DNA of 11,789 nucleotides from Baffinella frigidus (taxonomy: Eukaryota > Cryptophyceae > Cryptomonadales > Baffinellaceae), in NCBI GenBank assembly GCA_026770585.1, contig MU646317.1, forward strand, positions 1,401,606 to 1,413,394, read 5' to 3'. Positions 1-5,952 of this stretch are shown here, one piece after another. The translations under genes were made by a program, and so were the position numbers. The notes beneath the pieces were generated by a model that saw only the letters and a list, made by a program, of their open reading frames with translations, had not been told where the DNA came from and ran no database searches. Each line of letters opens with the position of its first letter. The stretch's first letter is position 1.

Positions 1-30
1 GGGTTTGGGGTTTAGGGTTCAGGTTTTAGG
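1..30 (+). repeat. Telomere-like G-rich heptamers, left edge
   Basis: Degenerate GGGTTTGGGGTTTAGGGTTC units of the TTTAGGG type, cut by the window start. G-rich strand on + at a left edge is opposite to a real left telomere, so this is an interstitial array. It abuts the truncated module A copy at 31. Confidence 0.85.
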
Positions 31-62
31 GACCTCGTCTTTGGAGGCGAGGAGAGCCTCGG
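31..62 (-). pseudogene. Module A copy 0, truncated
   Basis: Only the 3' part of the minus-strand cassette remains (peptide EALLASKDEV, against EALRAAKHEV in fuller copies). It ends at the telomere-like block, which may have replaced the rest. Confidence 0.3.
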
Positions 63-159
63 ATTTGGTATATTTGCCATCATAGTATATTCGCCAAGTC
101 AGTCATACTATATTTGCCATCATAGTATACGTGCCAAGTATGATACTATATTTGCCAAA

Positions 160-494
160 TATTGTACTTTTTGGGTCAGCGCGGATTTTCTCGAGGTCGG
201 GTTGGGGTGTCGGGAAATGAAAATCTCGATAATTGGTGCGTCCATCTAAAGTTTTATGCTATCTTATGCATTGATATGATGACAAGATGCACCCCCCACC
301 CATAATATGTCACAAATACTAGAGCCCTTTTTCGATATTTTTGATTTTATGCTATCTTATGCATTGATATGATGACAAGATGCACCCCCCACCCATAATA
401 TGTCACAAATACTAGAGCCCTTTTTCGATATTTTCGAATTTTCCCGACTCCCCTACCCCGACCCAAAATCCGCGCTGACCCGAAAAGTACAATA
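160..494. mobile_element. 335-bp foldback/MITE-like element with long inverted repeats
   Basis: The left arm (160 to about 236) and right arm (about 418 to 494) are reverse complements. Both begin TATTGTACTTTT, then GGGTCAGCGCGGATTTT, with small indels further in. If the inverted repeat is counted from TTGTAC, TA flanks both sides, compatible with a TA target duplication. The interior carries a 93-bp tandem duplication and no protein-coding frame that I can support. It lies in the AT-rich spacer of the module A array. Removing it leaves a spacer of about 112 bp, inside the range of the other spacers, which supports an insertion. It would be non-autonomous; superfamily unknown. Confidence 0.8.
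252..437. repeat. 93-bp tandem duplication inside the foldback element
   Basis: Two nearly identical units, 252-344 and 345-437, begin TTTTATGCTATCTTATGC and include ATAATATGTCACAAATACTA. The first ends CGATATTTTTGA and the second CGATATTTTCGA. The end of the second copy overlaps the right arm. Near identity suggests a recent duplication. Confidence 0.93.
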
Positions 495-509
495 CATGTG
501 TCAAGTGAG

Positions 510-585
510 GACCTCGTGTTTCGAGGCGCGGAGAGCCTCAGCAAGCTCTCGTGACGGAACCATCTCGTCCCCCAAAGAAAAACAC
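510..585 (-). pseudogene. Module A copy 1, divergent
   Basis: The minus-strand peptide reads SLGDEMVPSRELAEALRASK then HEV. Relative to fuller copies it lacks the KAAD segment and the 5' acceptor region. It follows the right end of the 335-bp element. Confidence 0.35.
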
Positions 586-720
586 ACCTCAGACTATAGT
601 ATATTTGCCAAGTAAGAACCGTATATGTGCTTCGTAAGAACCGTATATTTGCAAGAACAGTAAGTAAGAAGAGTATATTTGCTAAGCAGAGTGAGAACAC
701 GTACTTCCCCCCTGGTTTCA

Positions 721-803
721 GACCTCGTGTTTGGCCGCGCGGAGAGCCTCAGCGCGCTCTCTCGACCGAGCCATCTCATCCGCGGCCTTCTCGTCCCCCA
801 AAC
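721..803 (-). pseudogene. Module A copy 2
   Basis: The minus-strand peptide LGDEKAADEMARSRERAEAL then RAAKHEV is intact in its second part. The 5' end (FRS in other copies) is changed to VCC. Homology with copy 4 continues past the GAG/GT boundary (GTCTGAAACCAGGG against GTCCGACACCAGGG). Confidence 0.35.
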
Positions 804-963
804 AACAAACCGCCCCCCATCATAGTATATTTCCCAGGTAGGTCATAGTATATGTGCCATCATAGTATATTCGCCAAGTATATTCGCCAAGTAGCATGAC
901 ATATATGCCAAGTATCTTAGTATATTTGTCAAGTATATTTGCCAAGTATATGCGTCGAGTAAG

Positions 964-1059
964 GACCTCGTGTTTGGCCGGACGGAGAGCCTCAGCGCGC
1001 TCTCTCGACCGAGCCATCTCATCCGCTGTCTTCTCATCGCCTAGAGAGCGAAACGCCTC
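964..1059 (-). pseudogene. Module A copy 3, exon-like cassette
   Basis: On the minus strand it reads EAFRSLGDEKTADEMARSRE then RAEALRPAKHEV. Compared with copy 4 over 32 codons I count 5 synonymous and 3 amino-acid-changing codon differences. It is preceded on the minus strand by TATGGTGTGAG rather than a long pyrimidine tract. The peptide is Ala/Arg/Glu-rich and probably helical; no family recognised. Confidence 0.4.
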
Positions 1060-1155
1060 ACACCATAGTATATTTGCCAAGCAAGAACAGTATATGTGCT
1101 TCGTAGTAACCGTATATGTGCCAAGTAACAACGTATATGTGCCTCCCTGGTGTCG

Positions 1156-1254
1156 GACCTCGTGTTTGGCGGCGCGGAGAGCCTCAGCGCGCTCTCTCGA
1201 CCGAGCCATCTCGTCCGCGGCCTTCTCGTCCCCCAGAGAGCGAAACGCCGCCTG
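1156..1254 (-). pseudogene. Module A copy 4, best exon-like cassette
   Basis: On the minus strand a T-rich run ending TTTTTTTTCAG precedes GCGGCGTTTCGC, a textbook 3' splice-site layout. The frame AAFRSLGDEKAADEMARSRE then RAEALRAAKHE spans 1251 down to 1159, exactly 31 codons (93 nt). It ends GAG followed by GT, as a phase-0 symmetrical exon would. The GTCCGA after it is not a consensus donor, unlike GTGAG in the 9-10 kb genes. Family not recognised. It may be a true exon, a decayed one, or a satellite derived from an exon. Confidence 0.45.
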
Positions 1255-1255
1255 A

Positions 1256-1350
1256 AAAAAAAGTCGAGGCAGTTGAGTGAAGTGCGCGGGTTTGTACCGG
1301 GGAGGTGACTAATTGTTGGAGGATTTAGTACCAGGGAACTGCGGATTAGT
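1256..1350. other. Spacer between module A copies 4 and 5
   Basis: It contains two related segments, TTTGTACCGGGGAGG and TTAGTACCAGGGAAC, about 35 bp apart. No TATATTTGCC units here and no gene seen. Confidence 0.5.
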
Positions 1351-1438
1351 CATCGCGTCTGCTGCCCTTTCATCTCGTCTACTGCCCTTTCATCTCGTCT
1401 GCTGCCCTTTCGTTGCCAAGAGGGCGGAACGCCGCCTG
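1351..1438 (-). pseudogene. Module A copy 5, degenerate, with internal 20-bp tandem repeat
   Basis: The minus strand has AATTTTCCAG followed by GCGGCGTTCCGC, then peptide AAFRPLGNERAADEMKGQ and a stop. Against copy 4, 15 codons show 6 synonymous and 3 replacement differences (one is Lys/Arg). The 3' half is replaced by three 20-bp units (CATCTCGTCTGCTGCCCTTT on +, 1351-1410), which put stops in the frame. Confidence 0.45.
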
Positions 1439-1450
1439 GAAAATTATTTG

Positions 1451-1510
1451 GGTTAGGGGGTTGGGGTTTGGGGTTTGGGGATTGGGGTTTGGGGTTTGGG
1501 GGGGGGGTCA
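1451..1510 (+). repeat. Short telomere-like block (TTTGGGG type)
   Basis: About seven units of GGGTTTGG or GGGATTGG, ending in a run of ten G. G-quadruplex formation on + is plausible. Confidence 0.85.
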
Positions 1511-1511
1511 A

Positions 1512-1675
1512 AGCAGAAGGGAGGGAAAGAAGACAAAGACGAAGAAGAAGAAGAAGAAGGAGAAGAAGAAAACGAAGAAAAAGAAAAGAAAAAGAAGAAG
1601 AAGAAGAAGAAGAAGAAGAAGAAGAAGAAGAAGAAGAAGACAGAGGAGAAAAAAGGGGCAGAAAGAGGAAGAAGG
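1512..1675 (+). repeat. GAA/TTC-rich polypurine tract
   Basis: A mostly purine stretch has a near-perfect (AAG)n run of about 50 bp at 1591-1640. Long GAA/TTC runs can form triplex DNA (established for other GAA repeats). The lysine/glutamate or serine/phenylalanine open frames over it are repeat artefacts. Read on the minus strand the tract lies between module B and module A copy 5. Confidence 0.92.
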
Positions 1676-1676
1676 A

Positions 1677-1739
1677 GCACACCTCGGCAGCAACAGACAG
1701 GCCCCTCGCCTCATTCAGGCTCCCGCTATCCACCAGCCC
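1677..1739 (-). pseudogene. Module B copy 1 (exon-like repeat)
   Basis: The minus-strand peptide is VDSGSLNEARGLSVAAEVC. It pairs with the copy at 1861-1921. Over 18 codons there are 8 synonymous codon differences and 3 replacements, unlike neutral repeat drift. The sequence ends GAG followed by GTGTGC, which could be a splice donor. The xGxxxEAxxLxxAA pattern is faintly like one helix of a TPR-type repeat; this is speculation. Confidence 0.35.
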
Positions 1740-1860
1740 ACGTCCCTACCGTAGAGCCTACCGTAGTGTCCTACGGAGTGTCCACTCATGCATCATTCAC
1801 GAAATCCCTTCGCAGCCCGTTGTGTGGAAGAGGACAGGAACAGGACGGGGGCTGAAAAGG
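1740..1860. other. Spacer between module B copies
   Basis: Includes a near-repeat CCGTAGAGCCTACCGTAGTGTCC and otherwise unassigned sequence. The short stretch before 1740 resembles a deleted version of the module C-B junction (GGGACGTGG then GCTGG on the minus strand). Confidence 0.4.
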
Positions 1861-1921
1861 GCACACCTCAGCGGCGACGAACAGGTCGCGAGCCTCATTC
1901 AAACTCCCATTGTCCAGCGCG
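1861..1921 (-). pseudogene. Module B copy 2, in frame with module C
   Basis: The minus-strand peptide ALDNGSLNEARDLFVAAEVC is read in one frame with the upstream module C peptide AAAQRARDVAAEGRR. The frame closes further down at a TGA near 1787 unless spliced at GAG/GTGTGC. Family not recognised. Confidence 0.35.
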
Positions 1922-1929
1922 CGTCGCCC

Positions 1930-2290
1930 CTCGGCCGCCACGTCCCTTGCCCGCTGCGCCGCCGCCTATCCCACACGAAAACAATAAGTTGACGGATCAG
2001 CATCAGCGTTTTTAAAAGTTGCCGACCGGCACGCCATGTCCCGCGCTCGCTGCGCCGCCACCTATCCCACACGAAAACAATAAGTTGACGACGCTGGTGC
2101 CGAAACGTCAACTTTAGAGCCTCGCTCCGCCGCCACGTCCCGCGCCCGCTGCACCGCCGCCTATCCACGAACAAAAAAACGTAAGTTGGCGGATTAGTAC
2201 CAGCGTTTTCAAAAGTTGCCGACCGGCACGCCACGTCCCTTGCCCGCTGCGCCGCCGCCCATCCCACACGACACCAAAAAACATCAGAAA
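1930..2290. repeat. Module C array, ~100-bp units
   Basis: Units start near 1932, 2033, 2129 and 2231. Each contains CGCTGCGCCGCC, TATCCCACACGAAAACA and AAGTTGACG or AAGTTGGCG. Several carry GCGTTTTYAAAAGTTGCCGA. On the minus strand one frame gives AAAQRARDVA, then CRSATFENAG in two units. Differences here include many replacements, so coding constraint is less clear than in A and B. The GC-rich repeats leave a 332-codon open stretch on the minus strand (1899-2897) that changes unit frame and is probably not a gene. Confidence 0.85.
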
Positions 2291-2293
2291 CGG

Positions 2294-2358
2294 CACAAGT
2301 TGACGGGTTGAAACGCCACAAGTTGACGGGTTGAAATGGCACAAGTTGACGGGTTGAC
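2294..2358. repeat. 23-bp tandem repeat, three units
   Basis: Units CACAAGTTGACGGGTTGAA plus ACGC or ATGG at 2294, 2317 and 2340. It appears to be an expansion of the AAGTTGACG segment at the end of module C. Confidence 0.93.
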
Positions 2359-2373
2359 TTTTGCGCCAGGGGT

Positions 2374-2690
2374 CGCGTCCGGCGCCACGGCCCGCCGCCT
2401 GCCCACGCACAAGAAACCCCGAAAGTAAGTACCCACACAGCGCTCTTCGGTGGGGTATTCCATGTGCGTTCTTGGAGCCATTGGTGCGTTCTTGGAGCCG
2501 TTTGTGCGGTCGTTTGTCCACTTTTGATCGAAAACACCTCAAAATTGACTTTTGGAATACCCCCCCCCAAGGGCCCTGGGTGGACCCCCCCGCGCCCGCT
2601 GCGCCGCGGCCTGTCCCACACACGAAAAACGCGCAACATAAGTTGACGACGCCGATACAAAGTTGACCAAGCAACTTTTGGCAGTGTTTC
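2374..2690. other. Degenerate module C remnants, small repeats
   Basis: Partial module C units occur near 2374 and 2587 (CGCTGCGCCGCGGCCTGTCC). There is a 20-bp tandem pair GTGCGTTCTTGGAGCCRTTK at 2464-2503. An 11-bp inverted repeat GGGGTATTCCA lies at 2453-2463 and about 2552-2562. No supportable gene. Confidence 0.6.
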
Positions 2691-2810
2691 TTTTATGTGG
2701 CCAACAGATGCGAACACCGCTCCAATCGACACGGACACGATAGCGTGCACAACACGGACACGCGACGGTAAAAAACGGACAAGCCAAGTACAAAAACGGA
2801 CACGATAGTC

Positions 2811-2872
2811 GAGCTCGCGCCGTTGGAGCCATTTATCGCGCCGTTTGAGCCATTTGAATGGCCGTTCGGGGA
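2811..2872. repeat. Module D copy 0, partial
   Basis: GAGCTCGCGCC, GTTGGAGCCATTTATCGCG and GAATGGCCGTTCGGG match the fuller copy at 3251. The GGGGGAGTCTCGCT half is missing. Confidence 0.85.
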
Positions 2873-2979
2873 CTAGACACGGACACGACACGTACAAAAC
2901 ACGGACACGACGCGGACGAGATCAGTACAAACACGGACACGATAGGAGGACAAGACCAACACGGACAAGATAGTGGACC

Positions 2980-3042
2980 TGATTGACCCTTCGTTTCAGC
3001 TCCCGCTCCGAGTTCGAGCTCGCGCCATTGGAGCCATTCCCC
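2980..3042. repeat. Module D copy 1, partial
   Basis: Matches the start of copy 2: TGATTGACCCT, AGCTCCCGCTCCGAGTT and ATTGGAGCCATT. Stops where the minisatellite resumes (CCCCGTACAAAA). Confidence 0.85.
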
Positions 3043-3122
3043 GTACAAAAACAGGACACGACAAGGACAAAACAAGTACAAAACACGGACGCGATCAGTA
3101 CAAACACGGACACGACACTCAT

Positions 3123-3134
3123 CTATGTATATAT

Positions 3135-3181
<47 letters not shown>

Positions 3182-3238
3182 TAAAAATATAAAAATATTT
3201 ATGAATATATATAAATATATATATATATGTATATATAT
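3123..3238. repeat. AT-rich microsatellite, CATATA and TA runs
   Basis: Starts with TA repeats, then about eight CATATA units (about 3138-3180), then AAATAT and TATATA stretches. Composition contrasts sharply with the GC-rich flanks. Tyr/Thr repeat frames here are artefacts. Confidence 0.95.
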
Positions 3239-3250
3239 GGGGGACGCGCC

Positions 3251-3410
3251 TGATTGACCCTCCGGTGGAGCTCCCGCTCCGAGTTGGAGCTCGCGCCATT
3301 GGAGCCATTTATCGCGCCGTTGGAGCCGTTGGAATGGCCGTTCGGGGGAGTCTCGCTCGGGGAGACGCGCTCGGAAACCTGGGTAGAGCCGGCCTCTCAT
3401 TAGCTGACAC
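3251..3410. repeat. Module D copy 2, longest
   Basis: Order: TGATTGACCCTCC, GGAGCTCCCGCTCCGAGTTG, two GTTGGAGCC-type units, GAATGGCCGTTCGGGGGAG, TCTCGCTCGGGGAGACGCGC, TCGGAAACCTGGGTAGAGC, then CGGCCTCTCATTA. A minus-strand frame exists, but differences among copies mostly change amino acids, so I see no coding signature. Confidence 0.88.
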
Positions 3411-3432
3411 ACTTTCAGGGTCGAAACGCATC

Positions 3433-3524
3433 GAAGCATTCCACCATTTCAGTTAACATGTGCAGAAAATTTCGAGAGAATGAAAATTACTGCATACTTT
3501 GACTGAAATGGTCGAATGCTTTCA
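3433..3524. mobile_element. 92-bp foldback element between module D copies
   Basis: Left arm GAAGCATTCCACCATTTCAG and right arm CTGAAATGGTCGAATGCTTTC are near reverse complements. Pairing continues through TGTGCAGAAAATTTC and GAAAATTACTGCATA. Only a few bases separate the arms. The right arm holds TTGACTGAAATGGTCGA, which recurs as a tandem repeat just downstream. Confidence 0.75.
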
Positions 3525-3526
3525 GT

Positions 3527-3611
3527 CGTTTGAGCCATTCGAATGGCCGTTCGGGGGAGTCTCGCTCGGAGAGACGCGCTCGGAAACCTGGGTAGAGCAG
3601 GCCTCTCATTA
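3527..3611. repeat. Module D copy 3
   Basis: CGTTTGAGCCATTCGAATGG, then CCGTTCGGGGGAGTCTCGCT, GGAAACCTGGGTAGAGCAGG and CCTCTCATTA. Same right end as copy 2. Confidence 0.9.
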
Positions 3612-3633
3612 CTTAAAAATAATTTCTACACAA

Positions 3634-3705
3634 GTTGACTGAAATGGTCGATCTTGTTGACTGAAATGGTCGAAAATTACTACACCAGTTGACTGAAATG
3701 GTCGA
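3634..3705. repeat. GTTGACTGAAATGGTCGA repeat, three units
   Basis: Copies at 3634-3651, 3656-3673 and 3688-3705; a fourth lies in the hairpin at 3499-3515. AAAATTACTACAC at 3673-3685, between units two and three, is shared with foldback elements near 5180 and with 8596. Confidence 0.92.
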
Positions 3706-3712
3706 TTTATCC

Positions 3713-3783
3713 GCCGTTTGAGCCGTTTGAATGCCCGTTCGGGGGAGTCTCGCTTGGAGAAACGCGCTCGGAAACCTGGGTAA
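3713..3783. repeat. Module D copy 4, ending at a telomere-like block
   Basis: CGCCGTTTGAGCC through GCGCTCGGAAACCTGGGTA, then AGGGTTTGGGG. The module stops where telomere-like sequence begins. Confidence 0.88.
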
Positions 3784-3842
3784 GGGTTTGGGGATGGAGA
3801 CCTAGCCTAAGACATACGACCTACACCCTAAGACCTAACCCC

Positions 3843-4115
3843 AAAGACCTTAAATCCTAAGACCTGACCCCAAAGACCTTAAACCCTAAGACCTGACCCC
3901 AAAGACCTTGAACCCTAAGACCTAACCCCAAAGACCTTAAACCCTAAGACCTGACCCCAAAGACCTTGAACCCTAAGACCTAACCCCAAAGACCTTAAAC
4001 CCTAAGACCTGACCCCAAAGACCTTAAACCCTAAACCCCAAAGACCTTAAACCCTAAGACCTAACCCCAAAGACCCTAAACCCTAAGACCTGACCCCAAA
4101 GAACCTAAACCCTAC
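3843..4115. repeat. 29-bp telomere-derived minisatellite, about 10 units
   Basis: Unit AAAGACCTTAAACCCTAAG plus ACCTGACCCC. Units 3 and 5 share TTGAA and TAACCCC variants while 4 and 6 share TTAAA and TGACCCC, giving a 58-bp higher-order period. One unit is shortened to 21 bp. C-rich strand on +. Confidence 0.95.
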
Positions 4116-4121
4116 ACTCTA

Positions 4122-4146
4122 GCTCGGGAAGACGCGCTCGGACACC
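4122..4146. repeat. Module D copy 5, 25-bp remnant
   Basis: GCTCGGGAAGACGCGCTCGG then ACACC matches the GGAGACGCGCTCGGAAACC part of the module. It sits exactly between a C-rich array on the left and a G-rich array on the right. Confidence 0.75.
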
Positions 4147-4730
4147 TTTTGGGTTTGGGGTTTGGGGTTTGGGGGTTGAGGGTTTGGGGTTTAGGGTTTG
4201 TTAGGTTTTTGGGTGTAGGCAAGATTTTCAGGGTTCAGGGTTCAGGCTGGGGGTTTAGGGTTTCGGCTAGTTCTTTAGGGGTTGGGGTTTGCGGTTCACT
4301 GTTTAGGGTTGAGGGTTTATGGTTTAGTAGGTCTGTATGGTTCAGGTCTTCAAGGTTAAGGGTTTAGAGTTTGGGAGTTAGGTCGGAGGGTTTAGGGTTT
4401 GTGGGTTAGGTCGGAGGGTTTGGGGTTTAGGGTTTAGGGTTTGGGGTTTGGGGTTTGGGGTTTGGGGTTTAGGGTTTGGGGTTTGGGGTTTGGGGTTTAG
4501 GCTGACCCCGGCAGACACATGGCTTCAGAATAGGTCTCTAGGGTTCAGTGTTTACGTCCTCACAGTTTCGGGTTTCGGGTTTAGGGTTTGGGCTGACCCC
4601 GGCAGAGACAGGGCGGGTCGGCGCCGCTGACCCTCCCGCCGACGCCGACACCTGAGGTTAGGGTTAAGGGTTTGGGGTTCGGGGTTTGGGGTTCAGGGCG
4701 TGGGGTGTAGGGTTTACTGCGTCACGAGAC
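4147..4730 (+). repeat. Degenerate telomere-like array, G-rich on +
   Basis: Units of TTTGGGG, TTTAGGG and TTCAGGG with a fairly regular core at 4420-4500. GGCTGACCCCGGCAGA occurs twice (about 4500 and 4591). Open frames rich in Gly, Phe, Trp and Val follow from the 7-bp repeat and are not genes. Confidence 0.93.
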
Positions 4731-4751
4731 AGACTGTGGGTACCTCCTTGC

Positions 4752-4808
4752 ACCCTAACCCCTAAACCCTAAGACCTGAACCCTAGCTCTAAACCCTGGA
4801 CCCTGAGC
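4752..4808 (-). repeat. Short C-rich telomere-like block
   Basis: CCCTAACCCCTAAACCCTAA and similar, inverted relative to the preceding array. About 20 bp of non-repeat sequence (4731-4751) separates the two orientations. Confidence 0.88.
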
Positions 4809-4825
4809 CATGCATCCGAACAGCA

Positions 4826-4841
4826 CTCTCTCTCTCTCTCT

Positions 4842-4877
<36 letters not shown>
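4826..4877. repeat. CT/GA palindrome
   Basis: (CT)n runs into (AG)n at CTCTAGAG; 4826-4841 and 4842-4857 are perfect complements with no loop. GA units continue to 4877. It could extrude as a cruciform. Confidence 0.95.
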
Positions 4878-4991
4878 CCTAGTGGCTGTATGTCAGCGCC
4901 ATTTCATCGGGCCTCAACTTGGCGTGAATTCACGGATTTTGTAATGAATAAAATCCGTGAATTCACGGACTTAAGACGTACAGCCACTAGG
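4878..4991. mobile_element. Nested hairpin element, 114 bp
   Basis: Outer arms CCTAGTGGCTGTATGTC (4878-4894) and its complement (4975-4991) differ at one base. Inner arms CGTGAATTCACGGATTTT (4923-4940) and its complement (4950-4967) are perfect, with a 9-nt loop. Each inner arm contains the palindrome CGTGAATTCACG. No flanking target duplication seen. Confidence 0.8.
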
Positions 4992-5135
4992 AATGTTGTG
5001 AATCCCACTCTCACCTCCCTCTTACTCTGTCCAGTGGACAGACTGATAATAAAAAAACTCTCTCCTCGCGAGGGTTGTTCTAAAACAACCCTCTCTCCTC
5101 ACCTGCGTCGTAGGGTGGTGCGCCTTGCCTCAATC
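4992..5135. other. Unassigned spacer around the small hairpin
   Basis: No gene or long repeat recognised. ACCTGCGTCGTAGGGTGGTG weakly resembles the GGTGGTGCG motif at 5618. Confidence 0.4.
5070..5093. other. Small perfect hairpin
   Basis: GAGGGTTGTT, loop CTAA, AACAACCCTC. CTCTCTCCTC or a close variant lies on both sides. No T-run follows, so it does not look like a terminator. Confidence 0.75.
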
Positions 5136-5276
5136 TCATAGGCAAACTGTTTTAATTCAAAATATTTTGGCAATGAAATTTACTACACAGAACTATTTTT
5201 ACTGGTAATATTAAAGCAAACGTGTAGTAATTTTCATTAAAACCCAATGTTTTAAATTAAAACAGTTTGCCTATGA
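5136..5276. mobile_element. AT-rich foldback element, 141 bp
   Basis: Terminal arms start TCATAGGCAAACTGTTTTAA and extend imperfectly for about 50 bp to TACTACAC on the left, with the complement GTGTAGTA on the right. AATC flanks both ends (5132-5135 and 5277-5280), a possible 4-bp target duplication. No coding capacity; composition is much more AT-rich than the surroundings. A MITE of unknown superfamily. Confidence 0.82.
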
Positions 5277-5290
5277 AATCTATTCCCGCC

Positions 5291-5410
5291 GAGTATTCAT
5301 CATGAACACGATTTAACAACAAAAATTGCTACACAATTGCTTCATACAAGCAATAGTAAAATATTTGCGAGGTAATTTTCCATAGCAAATCGTCTTCATC
5401 GTGAATACTC
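5291..5410. mobile_element. Second AT-rich foldback element, 120 bp
   Basis: Arms GAGTATTCATCATGAACACG and GAGTATTCACGATGAAGACG (read inward on each strand) continue into ATTT, then diverge with recurring AAAATT. It starts only 14 bp after the previous element and also has a CTACACAATTGC motif inside. No clear target duplication. Confidence 0.78.
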
Positions 5411-5560
5411 CTCCGGATGAAATCCCCAACCCCCAACACCTTCAATACACACTCAACCCTGAACCCTCACCACGAGAATGCCCTGACTTAATCCACCAAC
5501 CCTACCTCCGAAAACACCCTTCCACGTTCCCGCCTCGCCCTCTATGCGTGGTGTCAAAGG
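5411..5560. other. C-rich, telomere-derived low-complexity stretch
   Basis: Phrases such as CTCAACCCTGAACCCTCACC recall decayed CCCTGAA heptamers. No gene supported. Confidence 0.5.
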
Positions 5561-5836
5561 AGCTCTCTCTCTCTCTATGCTGGCAACAAAAATCTAAAGA
5601 CCTAGCCCACATCTCGCAGGTGGTGCGAAATGTGCCTCTTTCTCTCTCTCTCTCACACACACCCAATCTCTCTCGCTCTCTCTCGTTCTCTCTCTCTCTT
5701 TCTCTCTCGCTCTCTCGCTCGCTCTCTCTCTCCCTCTCGCTCTCTCTCTCCCTCTATCTCTCCCCATCACCACTCACCGGCGTGGTCAGATGATGCGAGC
5801 TATGCCCCCCCTGGCTTTCAACAGTCCCGTCGCGGT

Positions 5837-5891
<55 letters not shown>

Positions 5892-5952
5892 GCCCGCTCT
5901 CTCTCACACACACACACTCACTCAATCTCTCCCCCTCTCTCCCCCCCCCCCC
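5561..5952. repeat. CT-rich polypyrimidine tracts
   Basis: Three long (CT)n-type tracts (about 5561-5580, 5638-5765, 5841-5940) and a run of 12 C (5941-5952) surround a duplicated unique segment. Leu/Ser or Arg/Glu repeat frames on either strand are artefacts. Mirror-symmetric polypyrimidine can form triplex structures. Confidence 0.93.

Larger units (their letters stand above)
31..1255. repeat. Composite array: module A cassettes alternating with TATATTTGCC spacers
   Basis: Five copies of a ~95-bp GC-rich cassette begin GACCTCGTSTTTSG at 31 (truncated), 510, 721, 964 and 1156. Between them lie AT-rich spacers (about 63-159, 598-690, 825-955, 1063-1145) made of degenerate units around TAGTATATTTGCCAAGTA and GAACAGTATATGTGCTTCGTA. 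Gaps between cassettes are about 96-160 bp, except the first, which is lengthened by a 335-bp foldback element. On the minus strand the cassettes resemble exons and the spacers resemble introns. Both repeat types are visible directly; the exon reading is inference. Confidence 0.85.
2690..3120. repeat. Degenerate ACACGGACACGA minisatellite with module D islands
   Basis: Irregular units around ACACGGACACGA and GTACAAAACACGGAC fill this stretch, interrupted by module D fragments at 2811-2872 and 2980-3042. The arginine/cysteine/valine-rich frames on the minus strand derive from the repeat. Confidence 0.88.

Noticed and set aside
1-30. True chromosome end at the left edge (and likewise at the right edge)
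   Set aside because: Strand orientation is inverted relative to a real telomere at either edge, and units are degenerate.
510-1254. CRISPR-like array (regular repeats and spacers)
   Set aside because: Repeats are ~95 bp and diverged, spacers are themselves repetitive, and no cas-like gene is present.
1350-1992. Several 70-174-codon frames rich in Ser, Lys, Arg or Phe
   Set aside because: They are translations of the GAA/TTC and G-rich repeats.
1899-2897. 332-codon open frame on the minus strand
   Set aside because: It runs across ~100-bp GC-rich tandem units and minisatellite, with unit peptides appearing in different frames. Other overlapping frames are also open here. No domain or splice support.
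2973-3439. Tyr/Thr- or Tyr/Ile-rich frames
   Set aside because: They follow from the CATATA microsatellite.
2811-3783. Module D as a coding repeat (minus frame PERPFQRLQRRDKWLQWREL)
   Set aside because: Differences between copies mostly change residues (for example CAA/AAA, CGG/TGG), the opposite of modules A and B.
4149-4630. Gly/Phe/Trp/Val frames
   Set aside because: Direct products of telomere-like heptamers; no other coding evidence.
5070-5093. Rho-independent-type terminator
   Set aside because: No T-run after the stem and the window is eukaryotic in character.
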